Position numbers and translations under genes: made by a program
Shown: positions 42,995 through 54,062 of the stretch, one piece after another
Position numbering within the stretch: position 1 is the first letter of the stretch
How the letters are laid out: each line of letters starts with the position of its first letter
Origin: Caprella mutica
Taxonomy: Eukaryota; Arthropoda; Malacostraca; Amphipoda; Caprellidae
Assembly: GCA_947561585.1 (NCBI GenBank)
Contig: CANNZV010001478.1
Location: forward strand, 1-64,000
Direction of reading: 5' to 3'
DNA: 64,000 nucleotides
The notes under the pieces: generated by a model
Told to the model about the DNA's origin: nothing
Seen by the model: only the letters and a program-made list of their open reading frames with translations
Database searches by the model: none

Positions 42995-43162
42995 ACTTCT
43001 GCTTCGTTGCCGTTAAAAGGAAATTAAAAACAAGGGACTGGAAGAATCAGTCAGAACGAAAAATTGCTCCATGAACAAAGTCACCTACCACCAGTTGACT
43101 ACAAAGCAAATGGATGCAAGAAAGCTACTCCATCAACGGAGTCACTTGCCACCAGCATAAAA
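42995..43162 (-). repeat. SINE-like repeat, minus strand
   Basis: Reverse-complement blocks of the family: CAAGGGACTGGAAGAATCAG, GCTCCATGAACAAAGTCACC, TACCACCAGTTGACT and ATGGATGCAAGAAAGCTACT. The part after 43137 (GGAGTCACTTGCCACCAGC) repeats the head block. Confidence 0.65.
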
Positions 43163-43424
43163 GTGTCGTATAACAGTTTATATGACAATAACTTTCTCTC
43201 AAATCTTTTCCCTCTGGTGGATGGGATCTTTTAAGTGCCATCAAGTTCAGCTGTATGCGATCAATATCTGCAGTAGCTTTATGACGTACACGTGCACACC
43301 CCATAGGCTTCTTTTCTTGTAGTCACTGGTAGAAGAGATGAGTACTATCATAACTATTAGGGGACCCAAGGGGCCATCCACCAATTAAAGCATTTAGCAT
43401 GGAAATATGTCCTAGTATTCCGAT

Positions 43425-43599
43425 CTTTAACACTGCGGAAAAAATTATGTTCCTTAAATGTGTTCTCACCTGCGTTTTTTATCACTAAAGGAAAAATCAC
43501 ATCAAATTTTTCTTTCAGCGGTTAAAAACGCAAGTGTGGACACATTTTGAGATGAGCTTTTTTTCCGCGGTGTTAAAAACACAAGTGTGAAGTGGGCCT
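43425..43599. mobile_element. MITE-like foldback element, CACACTTGCG family, copy 2
   Basis: The right end CACAAGTGTGAAGTGGGCCT matches the right end of 27404-27608. The internal palindrome CACCTGCGTTTTTTATC to AAAAACGCAAGTGTGGACAC is preserved. The leftmost 20-25 bp of the element seem to be missing or replaced. Confidence 0.65.
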
Positions 43600-44214
43600 A
43601 TGCGGATCTTTTCCGTTTTGCCCTGCAACTGAAATTTTTTTTCTTAGTTATGTATTTCGTTTATTAAAAAGATTCACAATAAGTTTAATATCCTTATTTT
43701 GATGTAGGAGAACAATCAGAATGGACAACAATACATATTTCAGGGGGAGTGATGCCCCCTGAACCCCTTTACCAGGTCATTGAACAATCATGAAGTGTGC
43801 AGAACAACAAACTAGCGGATACAACAAACTACATAACGGCTCATAAATCGGAAATATCAGTTATCACATGATCTTGCTAATTCGAATTTCAATAAATTAA
43901 CAATATTTAAATGGTGCAATATCGGTATTGGTACAGTTCAAACGTTATGTAAGTTCATACTTCATATTTGTTTTTCGTATTTGTTTTTCACTTGCGGCGG
44001 CAAAACGGAAAAAAAATATATCGCTAATTAATATATCTTTTAAATATTTTCATTTATTCATTTAAAATGAAAGTAATTGAATTTTGAATTATTTTGAGTT
44101 ATTTAGATATTTCTATTTCTATAAACTCTTCCCTCTTTTTCATTTTATCAATATTTGAAATTTTTTCTACAAAATTTAAAAATTATTTATACAATCTTTC
44201 AATTCTAATTCTTC
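43600..44214. other. AT-rich non-coding stretch
   Basis: No gene seen. A GC-rich hairpin at 43741-43762 (CAGGGG, then CCCCTG) resembles the one at 8560-8585. Confidence 0.5.
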
Positions 44215-46090
44215 ATTTATAACACCAAATCTAACTGAACTTTGCCCTGTACTTTGTTATATTGTGAGAATATTTTTCCCTGTATTAACATCCCTGTCAC
44301 GCTTTTCTCACCCATTTCTATTGTATTTTGCTAATAATTAGTGACATTGACATCTAGAAAGTTAAACTTAAAGTAAATTACTATATTCCTATTCCGGTTA
44401 TTGTTGGTAATATTCCTGAGGTATTCCAGTTGTTGTTGGTAATAGACTTAGATAATTGTCAGTCAGTTCTACCGTAGGAATAACATATCAATGACTGGGC
44501 CTATGTCTACCACTAGTGCAGTCAGATCTCCCGTAGGAATGACATAGCAATGACTGGGCCTATGTCTACCACTAGTACAGTCTTGTTCTCCCGTAGGAAT
44601 AACATAGCAATGACTGGGCCTATGTTTACCACTAGTACAGTCAGTTCTCCCGTAGGAATAACATAGCAATGACTGGGCCTATGTCTACCACTAGTACAGT
44701 CAGTTCTCTCGTAGGAATAACATAGCAATGACTGGGCCTATGTCTACCACTAGTACAGTCAGTTCTCTCGTAGGAATAACATAGTAATGACTGGGCCTAT
44801 GTCTACCACTAGTACAGTCAGTTCTCCCGTAGGAATAACACAGTAATGACTGGGCCTATGTCTACCACTAGTACAGTCAGTTCTCCCGTAGGAATAACAT
44901 GGCAATGACTGGGCCTATATCTACCACTAGTACATTCAGTTCTCCCGTAGGAATAACATAGCAATGACTGGGCCTATGTCTACCACTAGTACAGTCAGTT
45001 CTCCCGTAGGAATAACATAGCAATGACTGGGCCTATGTCTACCACTAGTACAGTCAGTTCTCTCGTAGGAATAACATAGCAATGACTGGGCCTATGTCTA
45101 CCACTAGTACAGTCAGTTCTCTCGTAGGAATAACATAGTAATGACTGGGCCTATGTCTACCACTAGTACAGTCAGTTCTCCCGTAGGAATAACACAGTAA
45201 TGACTGGGCCTATGTCTACCACTAGTACAGTCAGTTCTCCCGTAGGAATAACATGGCAATGACTGGGCCTATATCTACCACTAGTACATTCAGTTCTCCC
45301 GTAGGAATAACATAGCAATGACTGGGCCTATGTCTACCACTAGTACAGTCAGTTCTCTCGTAGGAAAAACATAGCAATGACTGGGCCTATGTCTACCACT
45401 AGTACAGTCAGTTCTCTCGTAGGAATAACATAGCAATGACCTTTTCTACCACTAGTACAGTCAGTTCTCCCGTAGGAATGACATAGCAATGACTGGGCCT
45501 ATGTCTACCACTAGTACAGTCTTGTTCTCCCGTAGGAATAACATAGCAATGACTGGGCCTATGTTTACCACTAGTACAGTCAGTTCTCTCGTAGGAATAA
45601 CATAGCAATGACTGGGCCTATGTCTACCACTAGTACAGTCAGTTCTCTCGTAGGAAAAACATAGTAATGACTGGGCCTATGTCTACCACTAGTACAGTCA
45701 TTTCTCTCGTAGGAAAAACATAGTAATGACTGGGCCTATGTCTACCACTAGTACAGTCAGTTCTCTCGTAGGAAAAACATAGCAATGACTGGGCCTATGT
45801 CTACCACTAGTACAGTCAGTTCTCTCGTAGGAATAACATAGCAATGACTGGGCCTATTTCTACCACTAGTACAGTCAGTTCTCTTGTAGGAATAACATAG
45901 CAATGACTGGGCCTATGTCTACCACTAGTACAGTCAGTTCTCCAGTAGGAATAACATGGAGAGGTTTAGTCTATTTTTCTTTATTGATCGATTAGGCCTA
46001 GGAGACTCTTTGTAGATAGCTCATTGAAGGGCGGGGGGGGGAGCAAGAGGGGAAAGGGGGGGAGGTGTTCAGTCTTTTCCCCTCTTATTT
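44215..46090 (+). repeat. Expanded form of the 59-bp-array element
   Basis: The flanks (44215-44458 and 45959-46090) are homologous, in inverted orientation, to 17590-18080, and surround the 59-bp array. The left flank has ATCCCTGTCACGCTTTTCTC and GACATTGACATCTAGAAAGT; the right flank has CATGGAGAGGTTTAGTC, ATCGATTAGGCCTAGGAGAC and a G-run. Confidence 0.8.
44459..45958. repeat. 59-bp minisatellite, about 25 copies
   Basis: The unit begins GTCAGTTCTCCCGTAGGAAT and continues AACATAGCAATGACTGGGCC and TATGTCTACCACTAGTACA. Variants (CTCTCG, CACAGTAATG, CATGGCAATG, TATATCTACC, CTTGTTCTCC) allow tracking: CACAGTAATG recurs exactly 354 bp apart (44837 and 45191), a six-unit block duplication. One unit near 45437 is shortened by an internal deletion. 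Confidence 0.93.
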
Positions 46091-46297
46091 AGACTGGGGA
46101 AATTACGAGTCTATAGCCAATTCAATGTCACATTCTTCCTTTATTGCTCTCTATCTCCATCATATATTTTATCGGGGGAGAAAAGCCTGCACTGATTCTT
46201 GCTGTAATTTTTGTTTGTAATTACATATAAATTGTAAGAGATATGTGCATTTTATTTTACGTTATATAGAATGTATTTGTACACGTATGTATATATG

Positions 46298-46797
46298 TAT
46301 TGACTGTGAATAGATATTGTATGAATGTTCTTCACCGTAAGAGTTCATCCCTAGTGTAATATTATTTGTATTGACTGTAAATAGATATTGTATGAATGTT
46401 CTTCACCGTAGGAGTTCATCCCTAGTGGAATATTATTTGTATTGACTGTAAATTGATATTGTAAGAATGTTCTTCACCGTAGGAGTTCATCCCTAGTGGA
46501 ATATTATTTGTATTGACTGTAAATAGATATTGTATGAATGTTCTTCACCGTAAGAGTTCATCCCCAGTGGAATATTATCTGTATTGACTGTGAATAGATA
46601 TTGTATGAATGTTCTTCACCGTAAGAGTTCATCCCCAGTGGAATATTATCTGTATTGACTGTGAATAGATATTGTATGAATGTTCTTCACCGTAAGAGTT
46701 CATCCCTAGTGGAATATTATTTGTATTGACTGTAAATAGATATTGTATTAATGTTCTTCACCGTAAGAGTTCATCCCTAGTGTAATATTATTTGTAT
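46298..46797. repeat. 71-bp minisatellite, 7 copies
   Basis: The unit contains TATTGACTGTAAATAGATAT, TGTATGAATGTTCTTCACCG, TAAGAGTTCATCCCTAGTGG and AATATTATTTG. Starts are 71 bp apart from 46299. Variants are few. Confidence 0.92.
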
Positions 46798-47238
46798 TTT
46801 TTCGCAGAGACGAATTAATTACTTTACTCTATTTTACCAATAAAATGTTGTTCTGTAACCTATACACCATATATATTTCATTTCAAATTTCATAAATTGA
46901 TTTCAGTAGTTTAATAGCTTTCCAATTTGCATAGTTCATCAAATGAATGTATTTTCAATGCATCACATTCTGCCCAGCCTTGAAATGTGGGCATGCAAAT
47001 TCCGTAAAGTTAGTCTGTGAAGTCTATTGCCTTTCCACTCGACTGAACACAAGCTACGAGTAAAGGAGCAATATACGCTACACACTGTCTCCTGTCAATT
47101 CCATCTTCATTGTACTCAATCAATTGACATTGTTTTGGAGCCCTGGGGAAATAGCTACGGTACTAGCAGTGAAGTCAGCTAACAGAACTGTGTGGGGTAT
47201 GGTACCTACCTATTGCCGTGCTGTTACGAAACAATACA
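46798..47238. other. Non-coding stretch
   Basis: No gene seen. Locally less AT-rich at 46970-47220. Confidence 0.45.
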
Positions 47239-47679
47239 GGGTAACTATTTCAATTTCCTAGTGTAAATATCCCATTTCCCAGGTTACTAATTTCATTTCC
47301 TAAGGTAACCATTTCATTTCCAAGGGTAACTATTTCATTTCCTATGGTAACTATTTCATTTCCAAGGGTAACTATTTCATTTCCTATGGTAACTATTTCA
47401 TTTCCTAGGGTAACTATTTCACTTCCAAGGGTAACTATTTCATTTCCTAGGGTAACTATTTCATTTCCTAGGGTAACTATTTCATTTCCTAGGGTAACCA
47501 TTTCATTTCCTAGGGTAACTATTTCATTTCCTAGGGTAACTATTTCATTACCCAGGTTACCAATTTCATTTCCTGGGGTAACCATTTCATTTCTTAGGGT
47601 AACTATTTCATTTCTTAGGGTAACTATTTCATTACCCAGGTTACCAATTTCATTTCTTAGGGTAACTATTTCATTTCTC
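47239..47679. repeat. 21-bp minisatellite, 21 copies
   Basis: The unit is GGTAACTATTTCATTTCCTAG. A distinct CATTACCCAGGTTACCAATTTC pair of units occurs twice (about 47547 and 47631), showing block duplication. Open frames on both strands are artefacts of the 21-bp period. Confidence 0.92.
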
Positions 47680-49237
47680 CTTACTCCTGCTACCAGTTCC
47701 ATCAATTCCACCCATTAGATATTGTGTCAGTGACTGGTAAGTGAACATGGCAGTTACGCAACGACGTACAAATGACTACATGTTCAACCGTGTATTAATT
47801 ATAAGTAAATTGAAAGAACATTGTCCGTTGTAGTGCTGATATTGGACCAACATTGATTATTTTATAACAACGGAGATGATGTGTCTATTTTATTGATTAA
47901 AGTCAATATGCTTATATTCTATTTTTACCTTCGCAAATTGTGGAAGGTAATGTTTAAACAGCATATATTCATTTTTATTCTTGTTTATCATATTTCAAAA
48001 TGTGTTTTCTATTGAATGTGTTCAGTTATTTGGTGAAAAGTCTACGGATTTTGAAATACTGAATTAAAATCTATTGAATTTTTATTAGTTTTTTCTATAT
48101 AACTTCTATAGAATATTCATGATAACTTGAGAGTATATCCCAGACACAATATTTTGGTGGGGTAACAGTAGATTTAATCCCTACTTAGCCTTTCATGCTT
48201 CCCACCATACCCTTCTATATGTGAGCATTAACTCTAATTTAAAATCTAAAGCATATCGTGTAGTAGGTATCATGTTCAGCATTGGCTAATAACTGCCACT
48301 TACATCATTTTCTAGCCTTCTAATTTGTCTGCAATAATTAGATAGGGAGGTGATATTAACAGTCTTAGATAATTAAATAGTGGCTTATCATTGTACGACA
48401 TTAAAGATTATTTATGATCATAAATGTAATGGTAATAAGGCAGTGGCGAGGCAGAAATAATGGACTTTACTGCCTCATATTTGCCTTGAACTGCCGCTAA
48501 TTCATATGATAACTGAAGGTAGTCGTTTATTTAAATCTATATAATTCAATTTTAGTATTCATTTTTCGAGAGTTATTCACTTTTATTGTTTTAATTTCAA
48601 ATTCTTTTGATTTTAGATTTATTCAATTCTAAATTTATTCAATTTTCAATTTATTTAATTTTAAAATTATTCAATTTTAAAATTACGTTCAATTTTAGAT
48701 TTATTCATATGTTAATTTTTTTCAATTTCAAATTTATTCATATGTTAAATTTATTCAATTTTAAATATGGAATAAATTAGAAATGTATAAAAATTTAAAA
48801 TTTAATTATTATTATTCTAAATTTATATAATTTTATTTTTTTTGTTCAAATTCTATTATTGTAATTTTTCGAACTTAATCTCTATTCAAAATAAAACTTT
48901 TATTCAAAACTAAACAAGAGGAATTCGTCAAATAGAGAGATTCAATTCTATAAATAACTCGAAATCCTTCATCACTGAACTCACAACCGACGTCAAATTT
49001 AACGTCGAAGTGTAGCACCCACCGCCCCCCAATCCCCACTTTCCCACTACTGCACCCCCAAGAGACTGCCTGTGTGTCAATACTAATTAATGTTATTTGC
49101 TGATTGCAGCATTTGGACTCTGCAGCCTCGGGATAATATCTAGAAATTAATTCAAACCTTCATAATAGTTAAAGTTAGTTACTTGCAATTAAAAGAATTT
49201 CATTAGAATTTAATGAAAATCAGCCATGATTTATTTT
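47680..49237. other. AT-rich non-coding stretch with decayed repeats
   Basis: No gene recognised. At 48150-48215 a diverged hairpin repeat (TTGGTGGGGTAAC, later CCCACCATACCC) is seen. At 48545-48780 a degenerate AAATTTATTCAATTTTAA repeat of about 18-20 bp period is present. Confidence 0.5.
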
Positions 49238-49412
49238 CACGAAGTAGCTATTCTGCATCCATGAGCTTATCATCGACTGTTGGTAGGTGACTTTGATCAT
49301 GGAGCCATTTTACTGTTTGACTGTTTCTTCCAGTCCTTTGTATTTAATTACATTTTAACATCAGTGATAAGGCCTTTGGTTCCGAAGCAGACGTTAAACC
49401 TATACTAAATTA
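49238..49412 (+). repeat. SINE-like repeat
   Basis: Near full length: GTAGCTATTCTGCATCCATG, ATCGACTGTTGGTAGGTGAC, TTTGATCATGGAGCC, TTCTTCCAGTCCTTTGTATT, GGCCTTTGGTTCCGAAGC and AGACGTTAAACC. Confidence 0.7.
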
Positions 49413-49784
49413 ATTAATAATTTATCAACATATTTTTAAATTTAATTTAACACCTTTTGTGACAATATTTTTTTTAAATTGACTATCATTTACATGTCTT
49501 TTATTTACATCAAAAGAAGGTTTGATTTTTGACAAGGAAGTGTCTGTTTTTCACTCAAAATCTACGGATAAAGTGATGCCTCAAGTGAGTGCTCAATTTA
49601 GCGTGAAATTGAGCAGCGGTTTGTAAGGAGTTAAACACGAACCATTAGCCGCACTGATGTCTACATTATTCCGATATTACATTAGTGACTGAAATAGAGG
49701 GTAATTACATGTAAACAGAATTCAAAAACATAATTGTCCATTTATAAATGTTGCTGGAGTTGTTCAGAAACAAAATACTTGACC

Positions 49785-50340
49785 CTTCACTTTATTTACA
49801 ACTATTGGTGGTTGTTTTAACTCTTCACTTTATTTACAACTATTGGTGGTTGTTTTAACTCTTCACTGTGCACTTTATTTACAACTATTGGTGGTTGTTT
49901 TAACTCTTCACTTTATTTACAACTATTGGTGGTTGTTTTAACTCTTCACTTTATTTACAGCTATTGGTGGTTGTTTTAACTATTCACTGTGCACTTTATT
50001 TACAACTATTGGTGGTTGTTTTAACTCTTCACTTTATTTACAACTATTGGTGGTTGTTTTAACTCTTCACTGTGCACTTTATTTACATCTATTGGTGGTT
50101 GTTTTAACTCTTCACTGTGCACTTTTTTGACAACTATTGGTGGTTGTTTTAACTCTTCACTGTGCACTTTATTTACAACTATTGGTGGTTGTTTTAACTC
50201 TTCACTGTGCACTTTATTTACAACTATTGGTGGTTGTTTTAACTCTTCACTGTGCACTTAATTTACAACTATTGGTGGTTGTTTTAACTCTTCACTGTGT
50301 ATTTTATTCACAACTTTTAGTGGTTGTTTTAACCCTTCCA
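49785..50340. repeat. 38/45-bp minisatellite, 13-14 copies
   Basis: The unit joins TTTACAACTATTGGTGGTTG and TTTTAACTCTTCACTTTA (38 bp), with an optional inserted TGTGCAC giving 45 bp. Short units prevail on the left and 45-bp units on the right. The last copy is diverged. Confidence 0.92.
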
Positions 50341-50688
50341 AGAGGGTAAAATGAAGTTATAAACTTCATTTACAACTACTGTTAGTAGTACATAATAATA
50401 TATTCCCTGATTTTAAGACATTCAATTATCATTTATCAATTCCACGTATCATTATTAATTTCACTTTCTATTAATTTATACGTTACTATTTTCAATCATG
50501 TTAGTTATTAAATGTATCTCTCTAAGCTCCTTCATATAATAAATCAACTAATTTATAATATACTTAAATTTCACGATACCTCATTATAATAACAGACTGT
50601 GCTATATTTAATATCTTCAGCTAAGTAGGTTTAGTGTAGTTACGTTCATATTGGATAATTTATATAAGTTATTATGAAAAAGTTAACT
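50341..50688. other. AT-rich non-coding stretch
   Basis: No gene or repeat seen. Confidence 0.4.
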
Positions 50689-52596
50689 TATCATGGATGA
50701 TTATGGAGGGTAGTATCATAGATGATTATGGAAGGTAGTATCATGGATGATTATGGAGGGTAGTATCATGGATGATTATAGAGGGTAGTATCATATAGAT
50801 GATTATGGAAGGTAGTATCATGGATGATTATGGAGGGTAGTATCATAGATGATTATGGAAGGTAGTATCATGGATGATTATGGAGGGTAGTATCATGGAT
50901 GATTATAGAGGGTAGTATCATATAGATGATTATGGAAGGTAGTATCATGGATGATTATGGAGGGTAGTATCATAGATGATTATGGAAGGTAGTATCAAGG
51001 ATGATTATGGAGGGTAGTATCATGGATGATTATGGAGGGTAGTATCATGGATGATTATGGAGGGTAGTATCATAGATGATTATGGAAGGTAGTATCATGG
51101 ATGATTATGGAGGGTAGTATCATGGATGATTATAGAGGGTAGTATCATATAGATGATTATGGAAGGTAGTATCATGGATGATTATGGAGGGTAGTATCAT
51201 AGATGATTATGGAAGGTAGTATCAAGGATGATTATGGAGGGTAGTATCATGGATGATTATGGAGGGTAGTATCATGGATGATTATGGAGGGTAGTATCAT
51301 AGATGATTATGGAGGGTAGTATCATGGATGATTATGGAGGGTAGTATCATGGATGATTATAGAGGGTAGTATCATATAGATGATTATGGAAGGTAGTATC
51401 ATGGATGATTATGGAGGGTAGTATCATAGATGATTATGGAAGGTAGTATCAAGGATGATTATGGAGGGTAGTATCATGGATGATTATGGAGGGTAGTATC
51501 ATGGATGATTATGGAGGGTAGTATCATAGATGATTATGGAAGGTAGTATCATGGATGATTATGGAGGGTAGTATCATGGATGATTATGGAAGGTAGTATC
51601 ATGGATGATTATGGAGGGTAGTATCATAGATGATTATGGAAGGTAGTATCATGGATGATTATGGAGGGTAGTATCATAGATGATTATGGAAGGTAGTATC
51701 ATGGATGATTGTGGAGGGTAGTATCATGGATGATTGTGGAGGGTAGTATCATAGATAATTATGGAGGGTAGTATCATGGATGATTATGGAGGGTAGTATC
51801 ATGGATGATTATGGAAGGTAGTATCATGGATGATTATGGAGGGTAGTATCATGGATGATTATAGAGGGTAGTATCATATAGATGATTATGGAAGGTAGTA
51901 TCATGGATGATTATGGAGGGTAGTATCATGGATGATTATGGAGGGTAGTATCATGGATGATTATGGAAGGTAGTATCATGGATGATTATGAAGGGTAGTA
52001 TCATGGATGATTATGGAGGGTAGTATCATGGATGATTATGGAGGGTAGTATCATAGATGATTATGGAAGGTAGTATCAAGGATGATTATGGAGGGTAGTA
52101 TCATGGATGATTATGGAGGGTAGTATCATGGATGATTATGGAGGGTAGTATCATAGATGATTATGGAAGGTAGTATCATGGATGATTATGGAGGGTAGTA
52201 TCATGGATGATTATGGAAGGTAGTATCATGGATGATTATGGAGGGTAGTATCATAGATGATTATGGAAGGTAGTATCATGGATGATTATGGAGGGTAGTA
52301 TCATAGATGATTATGTAAGGTAGTATCATGGATGATTGTGGAGGGTAGTATCATGGATGATTGTGGAGGGTAGTATCATAGATAATTATGGAGGGTAGTA
52401 TCATGGATGATTATGGAGGGTAGTATCATGGATGATTATGGAGGGTAGTATCATGGATGATTATGGAGGGTAGTATCATAGATGATTATGGAGGGTAGTA
52501 TCATAGATGATTATGGAGGGTAGTATCATAGATAATTATGGAGGGTAGTATCATAGATGATTATGGAGGGTAGTATCATAGATGATTATGGAGGGT
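50689..52596. repeat. 25-bp minisatellite, about 76 copies
   Basis: The unit joins TATCATGGATGATTATGGAG and GGTAG. Variants are CATAGATG, GGAAGG, CAAGG and a 27-bp form TATCATATAGATG. The 27-bp form lies at 50791, 50918, 51145, 51372 and 51874; the repeated 227-bp spacing shows a nine-unit higher-order block. A pair of GATTGTGG units recurs 627 bp apart (51707 and 52334). Confidence 0.94.
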
Positions 52597-53376
52597 TTAG
52601 TGACATGGATACTACCCAATTATTATTATTTTCCAATAAATTGGAAAGATTAAAATTAAATAAAATTTGAAATAGATAAAATATGATATTTCAAAGAAAA
52701 TTGCACTATCATCAAAAAAAAATACTGAATTCAGATTCACACTATAAATTGAAAATATGAAAAATCTATAGGAAACTGATTAATGATTTCATAATAGAAT
52801 ATTCTTTAAATTCAAATAAATCATTATATTTATTAACTATACACACTGAGATATTTATTCATAAACAGGATGACCGTTGATTTAAATCCCATTATTTATC
52901 ACAGGTATATCTAGTCAATTTATCTGAACTATAGCAATGCTAGCCATAGTAAACCTATAGCTTCTAATATAAAAAAGTGTCTGTGGAGAATGACAAATAT
53001 ATTTCATAGAGTTTGTGTCTGTGGATTTTTTCCCCAAATGTTGCGTGGAAGAATCCCATAAAAGAAAGAAAAGCCTGATTTCTGTGGGGAAAATAACTCT
53101 CTATTCCTACACGCAAATCTTTGATCCCTAACATTTTAGTAACTTTTAGTGAGCGATTCAACAAGTGAAGGAAAGAATGATTTAAATTTATATTTCATTC
53201 GATGATAAACAACTTAAAATTTTTCTTTACTATTTTATTATTATTCTCGTTACTCCTTTTTAATGAAAATATATATTTCATAAGTAAATTTCAATAACTA
53301 TTTTAATTAAGTTACCAAAAATATGATATCTTTATAATTTTAGGTTTTAATTTCAGTTAATGTGACATACTTTCCC
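52597..53376. other. AT-rich non-coding stretch
   Basis: No gene recognised. The minus-strand frame at 52964-53164 begins TTG and shows no domain. Confidence 0.45.
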
Positions 53377-53520
53377 TGCTGAATATTTCCCCTAACCCCC
53401 TCATTTTACCCCCTACGCCCCTCATTTTACCCCCTCCCTCCTCATTTTACCCCCTATCCCCCTCATTTTACCCCCTATCCCCCTCATTTTACCCCCTATC
53501 CCCCTCATTTTACCCCCTCC
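53377..53520. repeat. 21-bp C-rich minisatellite, about 6 copies
   Basis: The unit is CTCATTTTACCCCCTATCCCC. The minus strand carries repeated GGGG-ATA-GGGGG runs, so it could form G-quadruplexes, although alternate loops are 9 bases. Confidence 0.85.
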
Positions 53521-53680
53521 ATGCATAATTAATTCAGCCTTTCTATTTTTCTGCTCTAATAGCATATAATCTGCACCTCTCACCCTGAAGATTGATGTTC
53601 TCACTCCGTAGACTTTTACAGTGTGACTATTCTCGGACAGAGGTTATATCTCGCACCAGCATTATAATAATGCTTCATTG

Positions 53681-53890
53681 CAGTAAAAGTCCTCTATAGT
53701 TAAATGTAGAGTCAAGAGTAAGAGAACTACTCCGTATAGTGGATAAATTTTCTTTAGTCTCCCATAAAATGACCATCAGTTTTCTAAAACTGATGGTCAT
53801 TTCATGGCAGACTAAAGAAAATTTGTTCACTACATTGGGTAGTTCTCTTACTCTGGACTCTACATTCACTATAGAGGACTTTTATTGTAC
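53681..53890. mobile_element. Pogo/Tc1-like foldback (MITE), about 100-bp arms
   Basis: An almost complete palindrome. The ends are CAGTAAAAGTCCTCTATAG and CTATAGAGGACTTTTATTG, and the centre is ATGACCATCAGTTTT, CT, AAAACTGATGGTCAT. Along the arms GTAGAGTC, AAGAGAACTAC, GTTCACTA and TTTAGTCTGCCAT words pair. The CAGT-start ends and a TA after the right end suggest a Tc1/mariner or pogo-type family. A half copy is at 11808-11905. Confidence 0.8.
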
Positions 53891-54062
53891 TTGAGTTGTG
53901 ACAATATGCTTTAAAATTTTAGATCTTAAGAATATCATAGACGAAATGAAATGGTATCGAATGCTACATACCGCTGGTGTAGAACAATTCAATACTCTTT
54001 AATTCTCTCCGTCTATAATATTTATGGGATCTATGATTTTACAAGCATATTGTTGCAACCCT
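53891..54062. mobile_element. MITE-like foldback element, copy 2 of 2
   Basis: The left end GAGTTGTGACAATATGC and the right end GCATATTGTTGCAACCCT match the element at 4240-4401, with the same internal words. It abuts the foldback at 53681-53890 directly, so one probably inserted at the edge of the other. Confidence 0.7.

Noticed and set aside
52964..53164. 66-codon minus frame
   Set aside because: Non-ATG start, no recognisable domain, no composition shift relative to its neighbours.
53377..53520. Telomere-like C-rich repeat
   Set aside because: The unit is 21 bp (CTCATTTTACCCCCTATCCCC) and does not match TTAGG or TTAGGG telomere repeats.
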